DNA from: Prochlorococcus sp. AG-409-J16
GTDB lineage: Bacteria > Cyanobacteriota > Cyanobacteriia > PCC-6307 > Cyanobiaceae
NCBI GenBank assembly: GCA_003215655.1
Contig: QCKB01000010.1
Location: 1-53,903, forward strand
DNA: 53,903 bases
Reading direction: 5' to 3'
A program made the translations under genes and the position numbers. Under the pieces are notes generated by a model that saw only the letters and a program-made list of their open reading frames with translations, was not told the origin of the DNA and made no database searches. This document shows, piece after piece, positions 43,786 through 51,934 of this stretch (within the stretch, counting starts at the first letter, position 1; each line of letters starts with the position of its first letter).

Positions 43786-44706
43786 ATGAGAGTATTTCAT
43801 CATCATTTAGCTAAGACTGGTGGATCGACCATCAAAAAAATAGCTAAAGACCAATATCGAGAAAACTTTCATTATTTAACTCCATCCACTTCAACTGAAG
43901 AATTGAAAACATGGCTTAGCAAAAAGGATTTTTTTATTAGCTCATATACACTAAGTTTGGGTTATGAAAAAATCCAACTTCTTTTACTTGATAAAACAAT
44001 TAAAAGAATTATTGTTTCAAGAGACCCTATAGAAAGATTCAAAAGTTTTTGCGCAGCTGGTTATAGTAATATTCCCAAAGAAGATTTTACTAAAGGTCTT
44101 CCTTATTGGGGAAATGAAGCTGTTGTAACAGAACCTCTGAATGCAAGTTTATGGCTAAAATCCTCACTAAAATATATGGAACTGTTATTATTATATGGCA
44201 AAGAACGGGTGGCTCTAGGACAGTGGAATTTCAGTCTTTCATATCCAGTCTATTCTCAATGGTGGCTAGCTTCTTGTTCCTTAGCATATAATGCTGAAAA
44301 CAAACAATTTGAATATTGTGGAACAAACATTTATAACCATATATTGAAAACTAGAGAAGAGCTTCGTAGGCCTAATTCAAATAAGAGCTTGGAAGATTAT
44401 ATAGGATCATATCTACTAGATTTCTATTCTGCTTTTGGAACGACAGATAATATTATAGAGTTCGTAGAGTTACTAATTGCAATGGGTATTTTTGAAGATA
44501 ATATTGATGAAATACCTAGGGAACATAGAAGTACAGATGTGCAAAAAGATATGCCTGAACTATTTGAGATAGATGATTCATTAATAGCAGATTATTATTC
44601 TTTAATTCCAGAAGACTTCATGTTTCATTTTGCATGTAGAGAACTTGCAAAAGAACAGATGAGTTCGGTTGTCATGCCCCTCACAAATAACAAAATAAAT
44701 TCATAA
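43786..44706 (+). CDS. Sulfotransferase-like protein without TPR
   Basis: 306 residues. FHHHLAKTGGSTIKKIAK at the very start is P-loop-like (KTGGS), and RIIVSRDPIERFKSF near residue 80 matches the 3'-phosphate motif RDPxxRxxS. This fits sulfotransferase-family proteins acting on carbohydrates. The rest ('SLWLKSSLKYMELLLLYG', 'FVELLIAMGIF') is helical and specific. It stands alone in the island with its own upstream region. PAPS as donor is inferred from motifs only. Confidence 0.7.
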   Translation: MRVFHHHLAKTGGSTIKKIAKDQYRENFHYLTPSTSTEELKTWLSKKDFFISSYTLSLGYEKIQLLLLDKTIKRIIVSRDPIERFKSFCAAGYSNIPKEDFTKGLPYWGNEAVVTEPLNASLWLKSSLKYMELLLLYGKERVALGQWNFSLSYPVYSQWWLASCSLAYNAENKQFEYCGTNIYNHILKTREELRRPNSNKSLEDYIGSYLLDFYSAFGTTDNIIEFVELLIAMGIFEDNIDEIPREHRSTDVQKDMPELFEIDDSLIADYYSLIPEDFMFHFACRELAKEQMSSVVMPLTNNKINS

Positions 44707-44781
44707 AAGTTAAAAGGTTTTCTATTCAAAATTAATTAATTAATTATGCCAAAAAATCAGGTCATCTAAAAACAGGTGTTT

Positions 44782-44925
44782 ATCACCATTGAATCTTGCT
44801 CCCAGCGATCTAGAACTAAATCAGGAGTCAGAGCACGAACGGTCTAAAAAATAAGTGCTTGACTCAAAGGGCGGGATCGAAATACCCCGCCCTTCTTAAT
44901 GCCTTACTGAAATCCCTTAAATCCA
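44782..44925 (+). repeat. Island spacer module with peptide remnant and GC hairpin (copy 3)
   Basis: PLNLAPSDLELNQESEHE plus RSKK and stop, then the AAGGGCGGG / CCCGCCCTT hairpin (44867-44894), nearly identical to 37602-37740. Again followed directly by a copy of the small membrane protein gene. Confidence 0.75.
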
Positions 44926-44956
44926 ATAAAACGGAAGAGAAACAAACTCTGAATCC

Positions 44957-45097
44957 ATGTCTCTAATCCCTCGATGGGAATACATGACTGAAGACGCGAA
45001 GGCAATGACCAAGAGGGTTGTTCTTTCTGCGTTAGTTCTTCTGCTTTCCCTGTGGGTCATCAGAGCACTCATCCCTTGGGTAATCGGTAATCGCTAA
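44957..45097 (+). CDS. Small membrane protein of a repeated island family (copy 3, shortened)
   Basis: 46 residues, MSLIPRWEYMTEDAKAMTKR then VVLSALVLLLSLWVIRALIP, WVIGNR and stop. Compared with 37777 the second helix and FKWLSK end are cut by a small rearrangement (cggtaatcgctaa); the lost end is still recognisable as 'gaattcaagtggttatcg' out of frame at 45121. Could still make a one-helix peptide or be a pseudogene. Confidence 0.6.
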   Translation: MSLIPRWEYMTEDAKAMTKRVVLSALVLLLSLWVIRALIPWVIGNR

Positions 45098-45164
45098 TCG
45101 TTGCTTCGTTGAGTTGTTGGGAATTCAAGTGGTTATCGAAGTGCAGTTGAAATAATTAGACCGA

Positions 45165-45272
45165 CTAGGTCGTATGGAAATTGAAGAAAATTAATTCCAC
45201 GATTGTTTTACCTACAAATAGAACAAATAAACCTTCTGTAAAAAGTATCCATCCAATCGTAGAATTATTCAT
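45165..45272 (-). CDS. 35-residue membrane peptide
   Basis: MNNSTIGWILFTEGLFVLFV then GKTIVELIFFNFHTT: one hydrophobic helix. It is the last of four consecutive tiny minus-strand genes (45749 to 45165), 59 bases after the 30-residue gene. Composition is protein-like; no homologue in the window. Confidence 0.5.
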   Translation of the reverse strand: MNNSTIGWILFTEGLFVLFVGKTIVELIFFNFHTT

Positions 45273-45331
45273 CCCCAAGTTTCTATATCTACTAATCGTG
45301 TTGTCGTGTACCCGTCGGATGATGGCAAGCA

Positions 45332-45424
45332 TTATTTCTTACTTCTGTTCTTATAAACAATCCAACTCACAATCCCAGTAACTAATACTGCATCTACTAC
45401 GAGGTGCCAAGCAAAGAAATCCAT
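45332..45424 (-). CDS. 30-residue single-helix membrane peptide
   Basis: MDFFAWHLVVDAVLVTGIVS then WIVYKNRSKK: one helix and a basic end. A homologue with the same first 14-residue pattern lies at 4106-4204, which supports real coding. Third gene of the tiny-gene operon, 23 bases after the 39-residue gene. Confidence 0.65.
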   Translation of the reverse strand: MDFFAWHLVVDAVLVTGIVSWIVYKNRSKK

Positions 45425-45447
45425 AGTTAAAGCACCGTATTCATGGA

Positions 45448-45567
45448 TTACCAATCTGGATAGGCGAAATCATCTCCAACAGGTTCCTCATAAAAATCAC
45501 CTACCTTGATTCCCTTTTGGTAAGACGAAAGGAATGAAAGGAAGTGGCGAATCATTTCTTTGCTCAT
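45448..45567 (-). CDS. 39-residue soluble peptide
   Basis: MSKEMIRHFLSFLSSYQKGI then KVGDFYEEPVGDDFAYPDW. Soluble and acidic at the end. Its ATG overlaps the stop of the preceding gene by four bases (ATGA), a typical coupled start. Function unknown. Confidence 0.55.
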   Translation of the reverse strand: MSKEMIRHFLSFLSSYQKGIKVGDFYEEPVGDDFAYPDW

Positions 45568-45749
45568 CCTCCTGCTCCCTCTCTTAAACGATAGAAAGTT
45601 TCCTCGCACCTCACAACGACACCTTTGTATTCAGGTGGAAACGCTTTCATCCAAGTGGGGATTCCCATAGTCACGGGGAATCCTCCCTTGATATGAAAGA
45701 CAACCTCTTTCTTCTTTTCATCCAAGAAGTGTGGGGGAAGGTTCACCAT
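45564..45749 (-). CDS. Small hypothetical protein
   Basis: 61 residues, MVNLPPHFLDEKKKEVVFHI, KGGFPVTMGIPTWMKAFPPE, then VVVRCEETFYRLREGAGG. Soluble, beta-rich appearance. First gene of the four-gene run of tiny genes. Not recognised. Confidence 0.55.
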   Translation of the reverse strand: MVNLPPHFLDEKKKEVVFHIKGGFPVTMGIPTWMKAFPPEYKGVVVRCEETFYRLREGAGG

Positions 45750-45789
45750 GCCAACACTTTCTTATTAAGTATATTTTTTCATTTCACCA

Positions 45790-46000
45790 AAAATATACTT
45801 GTATAAACAACATTAAATGAAAGAATTAAATGCTTCTAAAAATACCCTACCACTCAAGTCAAAATACCCTACAATTTACCCTACCGTTTAAATTGCATTG
45901 CGTTGCCTTTGTGTGAATGTGTCTGAAAGGTTAAACCGCTAACATCCACTACAGAACAACCAATTTGAGATCGTGTGGTCCCGTGTGAATGAGTTTGAAC
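45790..46000 (+). other. Gene-free stretch with ACCCTAC repeats
   Basis: Between the tiny-gene operon and the tRNA flank. ATACCCTACC, ATACCCTACA and TTACCCTACC occur within about 45 bases (45841-45890), and TTTTCCCTAAC twice near 46060-46082. Spaced direct repeats next to an attachment region could be recombinase or excisionase binding sites; no gene is supported. Confidence 0.4.
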
Positions 46001-46208
46001 GTCCGTTAGGTAGGGACTACATGGTCCTTCCTGGAACCAACTTCGGGTTATTTTTTGGTCTTTTCCCTAACATTTTCCCTAACACCAAAATGGGACCTAC
46101 TGATCCTTTCTGGAACAAACTAATAGTAATAATCTCCTGAATTCGCCAAATTGCAGCAATAGTGGGACGTTCTGGTACTTCCTGGAACGTCATGGTACTC
46201 ACAAAAAA
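46001..46208 (+). repeat. att-like repeat, order B-A (right copy, at tRNA-Ser)
   Basis: B (46001-46070) and A (46087-46208) match the left copy at 38881-39078 in the opposite order, and A runs directly into the tRNA 3' end. The open frame on the minus strand through the tRNA is a shadow of this repeat. Confidence 0.7.
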
Positions 46209-46293
46209 CGGAGAGGGTGGGATTCGAACCCACGGACGGTTTCCCGTCAAACGATTTCGAGTCGTTCGCTTTCGACCACTCAGCCACCTCTCC
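46209..46293 (-). tRNA. tRNA-Ser (anticodon CGA)
   Basis: 85 bases. Acceptor GGAGAGG/CCTCTCC, anticodon arm AACGA-CTCGAAA-TCGTT with anticodon CGA, long variable arm GACGG-GAAA-CCGTC as in class II tRNAs, and T-loop GGTTCGAATCC. CCA is not encoded; TTTTTT follows the discriminator G. Its 3' end is part of the direct-repeat core (46201-46219), so it is the probable integration target of the island. Confidence 0.97.
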
Positions 46294-46460
46294 AGTTATA
46301 AATAGACAAATATAATTTTAACCATGTATTTACAACATTTACAAATTATGGAGTAAAGACTTATATATGTAGTACTTGATAATTTAATAATATATACCTC
46401 TCTTGCATTAGGCGAAATCTAAAGAAAACGAAATTTACTTTTCCTCTGAAAATCTTAATA

Positions 46461-47489
46461 TTATTTCCAACCTAGCTTTGCCATTAACCTTATTGCTTTT
46501 GAATTGAAATTACCAAGCTGGCTAATCGTCACACCATCTGGAGTAAATTGACCAAATTTCTTTACCTCTTTTGACTTGTTGTATCCAACCAATGGGTGCT
46601 CGAATGTTGGCCCAGCTAAGCCCATACTTCCATTTGGCGATGCTAGATATTCTAATAGAGCTATAGCCTCTTTCTTGTTTTTAGAATACCTAGATAAACC
46701 TCCAGCACTTACATTTACGTGTGCAGGATTTGGTGTAATAACATTTACCTTTTTAGCAAGTGCTTGATCACTCTTCCCATTAACACCTGCGAGCATTCGT
46801 GCAACATAATAATGATTTACTATTCCAACACCACAATTACCTTGTGCAACTGCTCTTATAAGTCCTATATCGCCTGGAAAGTATGGCTGGCTTACATTCC
46901 CAAGCATTCCTTTTAACCATAAACGAGTAGAAGTGTCTCCATTAAGGACTAATTGGTCTGCTACTAATGACTGATTATATGGACTATTCCGTTTTCGAAG
47001 ACAAACTTTTCCTTTAAGAGATGGTTTAGCTAAATCCTTATAAGTTTTAATTTCATTGGTAGGTACTATTTGAGGATTAATAACCATTACTCTTACACGT
47101 CTTGTTAGTGCGTACCACCTTCCTTTTGGATCTCTATATTCTTCAGGCACTACAGAATCTAACTTCTTGGAACGATATGACTGCAATAGACCAGCTTGTG
47201 CAGCATTATGAATCCTTGCTGCATCAACCAGCAAGATAATGTCTGCTTTAGAATTTTTCCCTTCTCTCTTTAGCCTCTCAACTAGAGATATACCTGTTGC
47301 TTCTATTAATCTGACCTTTATTCCAGTTTCCTCCGCAAAGCGTTTATATATCTGCCTGTCAGTATTGTAGTGTCTTCCAGAAAATACACGGACCTCTCTA
47401 GCTAGGATATTGTTGGGCTGACTCAAGCTAGTCCCAATAGCAAAAGAAAAAAGAAGAACTGGTTTTGCAAATTTTTCTACTAAAGCCAT
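46461..47489 (-). CDS. futA: Iron(III) ABC transporter substrate-binding protein (FutA/IdiA)
   Basis: 342 residues. Signal peptide about 30 residues (PVLLFSFAIGTSLS...LAREV), then VRVFSGRHYNTDRQIYKRFAEETGI, ADIILLVDAARIHNAA, GDIGLIRAVAQGNCGVGIVNHYYVARM with the paired tyrosines that bind ferric iron in this family, and NPAHVNVSAGGLSRYS. Periplasmic or thylakoid-side iron capture and protection. Expected to respond to iron limitation. Divergent from the piuC-like gene; no Fur box could be confirmed by eye. Confidence 0.93.
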   Translation of the reverse strand: MALVEKFAKPVLLFSFAIGTSLSQPNNILAREVRVFSGRHYNTDRQIYKRFAEETGIKVRLIEATGISLVERLKREGKNSKADIILLVDAARIHNAAQAGLLQSYRSKKLDSVVPEEYRDPKGRWYALTRRVRVMVINPQIVPTNEIKTYKDLAKPSLKGKVCLRKRNSPYNQSLVADQLVLNGDTSTRLWLKGMLGNVSQPYFPGDIGLIRAVAQGNCGVGIVNHYYVARMLAGVNGKSDQALAKKVNVITPNPAHVNVSAGGLSRYSKNKKEAIALLEYLASPNGSMGLAGPTFEHPLVGYNKSKEVKKFGQFTPDGVTISQLGNFNSKAIRLMAKLGWK

Positions 47490-47648
47490 TGCAGATAAGC
47501 AAACGAATAATAAGTACTTCAGACTATCTACGCTATAAGCAAAATTCTTTATTGTAAAAGGTCATCACGACTCTTTGTATCATTCTTTACCGATTCTATT
47601 TAGAGATTCAGTCTCGTCTTATTTATTTGTGTTCCTAATTTTAAAATC

Positions 47649-48317
47649 ATGGAGTATTTAGTACATCAATTGCTAGACGAACCAACGGTTAAAGAAATAA
47701 GAGAAATTCTTTTATCAGAAGAAGCTTCGATATGGAAAGATGGTAAAGAATCTGCAGGATCTCTTGCTTCCAAGGTTAAGAATAACTTTCAATTAGATAA
47801 GAATTCAATTAAAGGAACAGAATTGATTGACATAATTACTCGGAAGATTAGAAGTAATGAGTTAATAAAGAGCTTTACTTTGCCTAGAAAGCTACATGGT
47901 TTCATGTTTACACGTACAAGCCAGGGACAGGGTTATGGAACACATATTGATAATTCCTATATGACATCTGGTAGGAGTGACCTTTCTTTAACATTGTTTC
48001 TGAATGAGCCAGAAACCTACGAAGGTGGAGAGCTTTGTATACAAACAATGCAGGAAAGCAAAGAATTCAAGTTAGAGGCGGGTCAATGTTTAATTTATCC
48101 AAGTACAAATCTTCACTCTGTAAGAACTGTTTCCAAGGGAGAAAGATTGGCTTGTGTCGGATGGATTCAAAGTTATGTACGAAGTATTGAAGACAGAAAT
48201 TCACTCTTTACTCTTGATGCAGGGGCTCGAGGAATGCTATCAAAACATGGAAGATCTGATGAGCTTGATTTGGTTTATCAGGCCTATGGAAACCTATTAA
48301 GAAGATTGGGCGATTAG
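47649..48317 (+). CDS. Fe(II)/2-oxoglutarate-dependent hydroxylase, PiuC-like
   Basis: 222 residues. HGFMFTRTSQGQGYGTHIDN with His99 and Asp101, NLHSVRTVSKGERLACVGWIQS with His156 and Arg166: the 2-His-1-Asp iron site and 2-oxoglutarate Arg of the PKHD/PiuC family. In other bacteria piuC is linked with siderophore or iron receptors; here it stands opposite futA, about 160 bases apart, which suggests a common iron response. Confidence 0.9.
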   Translation: MEYLVHQLLDEPTVKEIREILLSEEASIWKDGKESAGSLASKVKNNFQLDKNSIKGTELIDIITRKIRSNELIKSFTLPRKLHGFMFTRTSQGQGYGTHIDNSYMTSGRSDLSLTLFLNEPETYEGGELCIQTMQESKEFKLEAGQCLIYPSTNLHSVRTVSKGERLACVGWIQSYVRSIEDRNSLFTLDAGARGMLSKHGRSDELDLVYQAYGNLLRRLGD

Positions 48318-48406
48318 AAGAGGCTTTTTATACAAGCTTTAGTTTCAAAAGATACATATGATTTCCAGAAAGGGGACCAATATAGTTGTATATAGATAAT
48401 TTAAAC

Positions 48407-48646
48407 ATGAGTAAAAAGTCACCTATAGCTATTTTCATGGCTGCTTCAGCGTTGCTAGCAACGAGTACTGTTGATCCAAGTATTGCAGGAGAAAAGAAAG
48501 GCTTTTTGGGAGGACTGAAGGAATGGTCTACAGATCAATCCATAGACGAGAAAAGCAAGTTGGATAAAGATGCAGCAGCAGCAGCAAAGAAAGCTAAGGA
48601 AGAGAATGTCTGCATCCCAATTGGTGAAGGAGAAAACTGTTGGTAG
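48407..48646 (+). CDS. Small exported protein
   Basis: 79 residues. Signal peptide KKSPIAIFMAASALLATSTV... cleaved near IAGEKK, then a charged alanine/lysine helix (DKDAAAAAKKAKEE) and a C-terminal CIPIGEGENCW with two cysteines. ATG 48407 is preferred over TTG 48386. Same direction as the piuC-like gene. Function unknown. Confidence 0.65.
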   Translation: MSKKSPIAIFMAASALLATSTVDPSIAGEKKGFLGGLKEWSTDQSIDEKSKLDKDAAAAAKKAKEENVCIPIGEGENCW

Positions 48647-48854
48647 TTATAGATCCAAGAAGGATTATTAGCCATGATTTTGATTCCTGGTTTTTATCTA
48701 CCAACATTTCTTCAACCATTCTAGATGTGAATTTTTACCTTTATTATCAGGCAAATATGCAATCAAATTTATTTGTAGAATAACAAAATTGTTCTTTCAT
48801 CTAGGATTATTGCTTTTTAAGTTTCATTTTTGAATATATAAGCATTAATTAAAT

Positions 48855-49958
48855 CTAGAAAGGGAACTTCTCACAAGAGTTTGAAACCATTTCTTTTACA
48901 CTCCAATCATGATGAGACCTTTCTTGGACTACGTGTCCTAATTTATCTGATATATTATAAAATTTATGCCCCAACCTTTTTGCAGTTATCATGATTGATG
49001 TTATGTCTCCTATTAAATAGAGATCTTTTTCACAGAACATGTCCCTCTCTAGACAAGCATTTTTTGTGTAGCTAATTTCTAAAGATCTCATTATCTTATC
49101 TAGAATCTGAGGTGAATAACATTCTTTCATTGATGGATGAGGAACATAAACATGAATTTTGCCAAGATATTTTGCAACTTTTTTAGCTAAGGTTATTGAT
49201 TCAAATAGTATATTTGGCATGCATTCTTCTTTTGAACCAACATGTATTAAATTAGTACTTTTGATGCTTCTTTCAATTGATAAGTTTTTTGTATTCCTTT
49301 CGATTGACATTCTAAAATCATTGTCTTCTATTATAGATAAACTTATCCCTTTTATCCCAAGGTTATCCCTGGTACAGATATAACTACCGAGATTCCTTCC
49401 CTTTCTCTTCAATATATTTGGGATTGCAAAGTATTTTGTAGTATCAACCTGACTATTGATTATGTCAAAACCATAGTTTTCGTCTTTTATTGTTATGCAC
49501 TGATGCCTAGGGAAAGTACAGCCTTCTTCTATAAAATTTATCTCATTAGAATCTATTGTGTAGGCTATAAGTTGCATTAATGGAGCTAACATATGTGGTA
49601 GAAATAATTCATCAACTGGACCGATCTTACTTTTTATAGTTTTGGCTATATTTGTTATAGATATACAATTGTTCAAACTTTTATCATTAGAGTAATCCAG
49701 AGCAGCATTAAAAATGCTAGTTTTTGGTATATTTTTTCTAGATATAGAATTGCTCAAACTTTTATTATTAGAGTACTTCGGATCAACATTAAAAATGCCA
49801 CTTATTGATATATGACGAAGGCCTAGTGAATTCATATGCTTTACAAATTCATTAGTGGTAATGAAAATACATTCATTACTTCCATTATATCTTTTCTCGA
49901 ATATGTTCAGGGCTATTAAAAATGTCCGCCAACTATGTGTATAAAATAAAGCTTTCAT
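48855..49958 (-). CDS. Unrecognised large protein, possibly a glycosyltransferase
   Basis: 367 residues, soluble. Starts KALFYTHSWRTFLIALNIFE and contains NEINFIEEGCTFPRHQ, GKIHVYVPHPSMKECY and LYLIGDITSIMITAKRLGHKF. The pattern EEG, later HP, and a final 'S..ltAk.lG' reminds me of polysialyl-/GT52-type transferases, but I cannot confirm it. It has an internal tandem duplication (GIFNVDPKYSNNKSLSNSIS / IFNAALDYSNDKSLNNCIS). Codon use is AT-rich, as in the neighbouring radical SAM gene, suggesting a common acquired origin. Confidence 0.55.
   Translation of the reverse strand: MKALFYTHSWRTFLIALNIFEKRYNGSNECIFITTNEFVKHMNSLGLRHISISGIFNVDPKYSNNKSLSNSISRKNIPKTSIFNAALDYSNDKSLNNCISITNIAKTIKSKIGPVDELFLPHMLAPLMQLIAYTIDSNEINFIEEGCTFPRHQCITIKDENYGFDIINSQVDTTKYFAIPNILKRKGRNLGSYICTRDNLGIKGISLSIIEDNDFRMSIERNTKNLSIERSIKSTNLIHVGSKEECMPNILFESITLAKKVAKYLGKIHVYVPHPSMKECYSPQILDKIMRSLEISYTKNACLERDMFCEKDLYLIGDITSIMITAKRLGHKFYNISDKLGHVVQERSHHDWSVKEMVSNSCEKFPF
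49641..49800 (-). repeat. 80-base in-frame tandem duplication
   Basis: Two units (49641-49721 and 49723-49800) within the gene at 48855, about 75% identical, encode the related segments starting IFN..(P/D).YSN(N/D)KSL(S/N)N. Both remain in frame. Confidence 0.8.
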
Positions 49959-50215
49959 TCAAAAGAGACGATCAATTATTAGTCTACTCTATGGTTAAAC
50001 TATGACAGCTAAGTATAAATACTATAGAATGGTTATCGTTGAGAATCGAATACAGCAAGAATTTCAGCTTATTTCCTTGTTTGTTTATTATATGACCTAA
50101 ACCAAATAATTTATCTTTATTAAAATATTATATTAGCAGTTGAAATTGATTTATTAAAATATTTACCTATACTTTATGTGTCGTTAAGTTTATAATAAAA
50201 CATATTGCTCTAAGC

Positions 50216-51205
50216 TTAAACAAAGCTAGATTTATTTCCTACTTCATTGCCTGTGTGGTTTGTTGTTGAACCAACATTCTTTCGTTCTTCTAAATTCGTC
50301 CAAACAAGAGCGTCTTGACATTTATACAATTGATCGCAGTCCATGCAATACTCTATATTCTTATAATCATTTAATTCATGTGCTTTGAGTAGTTCTTGAT
50401 TCAATTTCGAATCTAATACTTCCTGAATAGTCATAGTGTCTAGGTGTCCTAATACTGCCTTGCTATCAGAACCTAGTACAAAGCAGCATGGAACTACTGC
50501 AGCTTTTCTACCATTAATACCGCCTGCCCTAACAGTTAAATATTCTGCTTGGGGTCTTCCACAGGAACGCTTTTCCCCTTTAAATCGGTCAATAAGATTA
50601 TTGTTTAGTGGACTAGACCCAGCCCAGTTGTGTGCATGCCAAATCTCAACACCAATATTTGGTATGTGTGATGTAAGGCTTTTATAGATCTTTATTTGAC
50701 TCTCGATATCTATATCTGAGTTAAGGATTAAATGATAAACTGAGATTTTACAATTAGAGTTAATTGATTTAGCAATGCTAGCAGCATTCTCTATATTATT
50801 TATAACAGACTCTAGTGTATATTTTGTGCCCATATTTTTCTGATAGTCTTGTTCATTTGATCCAAGTATAGATACTCTGAGGGATGTTAAACCTGCTTTA
50901 AATAAATTACCCGCTGTTGTTTTAGTTAAATTTGAACCATTAGTAATAATCTGGGAGCGAATATTGCTTTCTGATAATATACTTACAAACTCATGTACAT
51001 TTGAATGTAGCAATGGCTCTCCAGAGCCTTGAAGAGCAACAGATCTACAGCCATGTAATTTAAGATCCTCAACTATTCTTTTAAACAGCTTTAAATCCAT
51101 ATATTGTAGAAACTCCTTTTCCCGTCCTTCAGATTGAGGACAACTCATACATTTATAATTGCATCCGCCAAATATCTCGACACTTGCTTCACATATCTTT
51201 TTCAT
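50216..51205 (-). CDS. Radical SAM protein with C-terminal cysteine cluster (SPASM-like)
   Basis: 329 residues. EIFGGCNYKCMSCPQSEG carries the CxxxCxxC of radical SAM enzymes at residue about 15. SVALQGSGEPLLHSNV is the GGE-like motif. The C-terminal PCCFVLGSD and CMDCDQLYKCQ supply cysteines for auxiliary clusters. Such enzymes modify peptides or sugars (e.g. MoaA/PqqE-like). No precursor peptide gene is obvious next to it. A decayed relative follows at 51358. Confidence 0.82.
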   Translation of the reverse strand: MKKICEASVEIFGGCNYKCMSCPQSEGREKEFLQYMDLKLFKRIVEDLKLHGCRSVALQGSGEPLLHSNVHEFVSILSESNIRSQIITNGSNLTKTTAGNLFKAGLTSLRVSILGSNEQDYQKNMGTKYTLESVINNIENAASIAKSINSNCKISVYHLILNSDIDIESQIKIYKSLTSHIPNIGVEIWHAHNWAGSSPLNNNLIDRFKGEKRSCGRPQAEYLTVRAGGINGRKAAVVPCCFVLGSDSKAVLGHLDTMTIQEVLDSKLNQELLKAHELNDYKNIEYCMDCDQLYKCQDALVWTNLEERKNVGSTTNHTGNEVGNKSSFV

Positions 51206-51357
51206 TTATGTGCTTCGATATTATGCGAATTATTTTTTACTTTAACTCACATCATGCGACTAAATCCCCTGTGGATTTATATAACTTTACAACTCGAGGT
51301 GATCTAAATTACTACTTTTCAAGCTAATAATATCGATAGTACTTCCTAATTTTAATA

Positions 51358-51934
51358 TTATTTAGTTTGAAGAGGTGTTCTATTTTTAAATAAAAGCATT
51401 TCATCGGCAACTTCGGTTAAATATGTTTGTGGATTACTATTTTACCTTTATAGACTAAGTCGGGAAAGTCTTTTTCAACATCTGCAACTTGCTCATTTCC
51501 ATCATATACTGAGATCAGGTTTCTGTAACAGTAGTCATCATGTTATATTTAGTTGCCAATTTTGCCTGCATAAAATCTCCATTTGTAATGATATCTAGAG
51601 TAGAATTGAGTGAAAACAATTTTTCATCTTTTTAGTATTTTTCTATTTTAAGGTGATTAAATGGTTCTCCAAAACCAGTTATAGAAGACTTTCTAGCATA
51701 ATTTTACTTATATAAGTTTTGGAATATATCTCCTGGTGAATTAGGATCTAGTAACGTATTAGTAGACTTAAATATATTTGGATCTGTTCCTGGGCAGAAG
51801 CTGCAAAACCTATTGCAGAGTAATGTAATAGTCAGTTCTAACTGTTGAAAGATAAAACCTCTGAGATCTTTAAGGTTATTATTCAATTCTTTTTTAATAT
51901 GTATTCCTTTGATTATGTAGTTTAAATCCTTCAC
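51358..51934 (-). pseudogene. Decayed radical SAM gene
   Basis: From ATG 51934: LELTITLLCNRFCSFCPGTD has CxxxCxxC. The frame stops after IFQNLYK (51704). Further on, shifted, come SITGFGEPFNHL (GGE-like motif), a stop, DITNGDFMQAKLATKYNM, a stop/frameshift, and ISVYDGNEQVADVEKDFPDL then KGKIVIHKHI, and finally EVADEMLLFKNRTPLQTK with stop at 51358. At least three breaks. It is not the same gene as 50216 and belongs to another radical SAM subgroup. Confidence 0.8.

Noticed and set aside
45181-45381. 66-residue plus-strand frame
   Set aside because: It overlaps two small minus-strand genes, one of which has an independent homologue.
45841-45890. CRISPR-like spaced repeats (ATACCCTAC)
   Set aside because: Repeats are only 7-9 bases with irregular, short spacing and no cas gene; not a CRISPR array.
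46017-46250. 77-residue minus-strand frame
   Set aside because: It starts inside tRNA-Ser and continues through the att-like repeat; the left repeat copy does not keep the frame.
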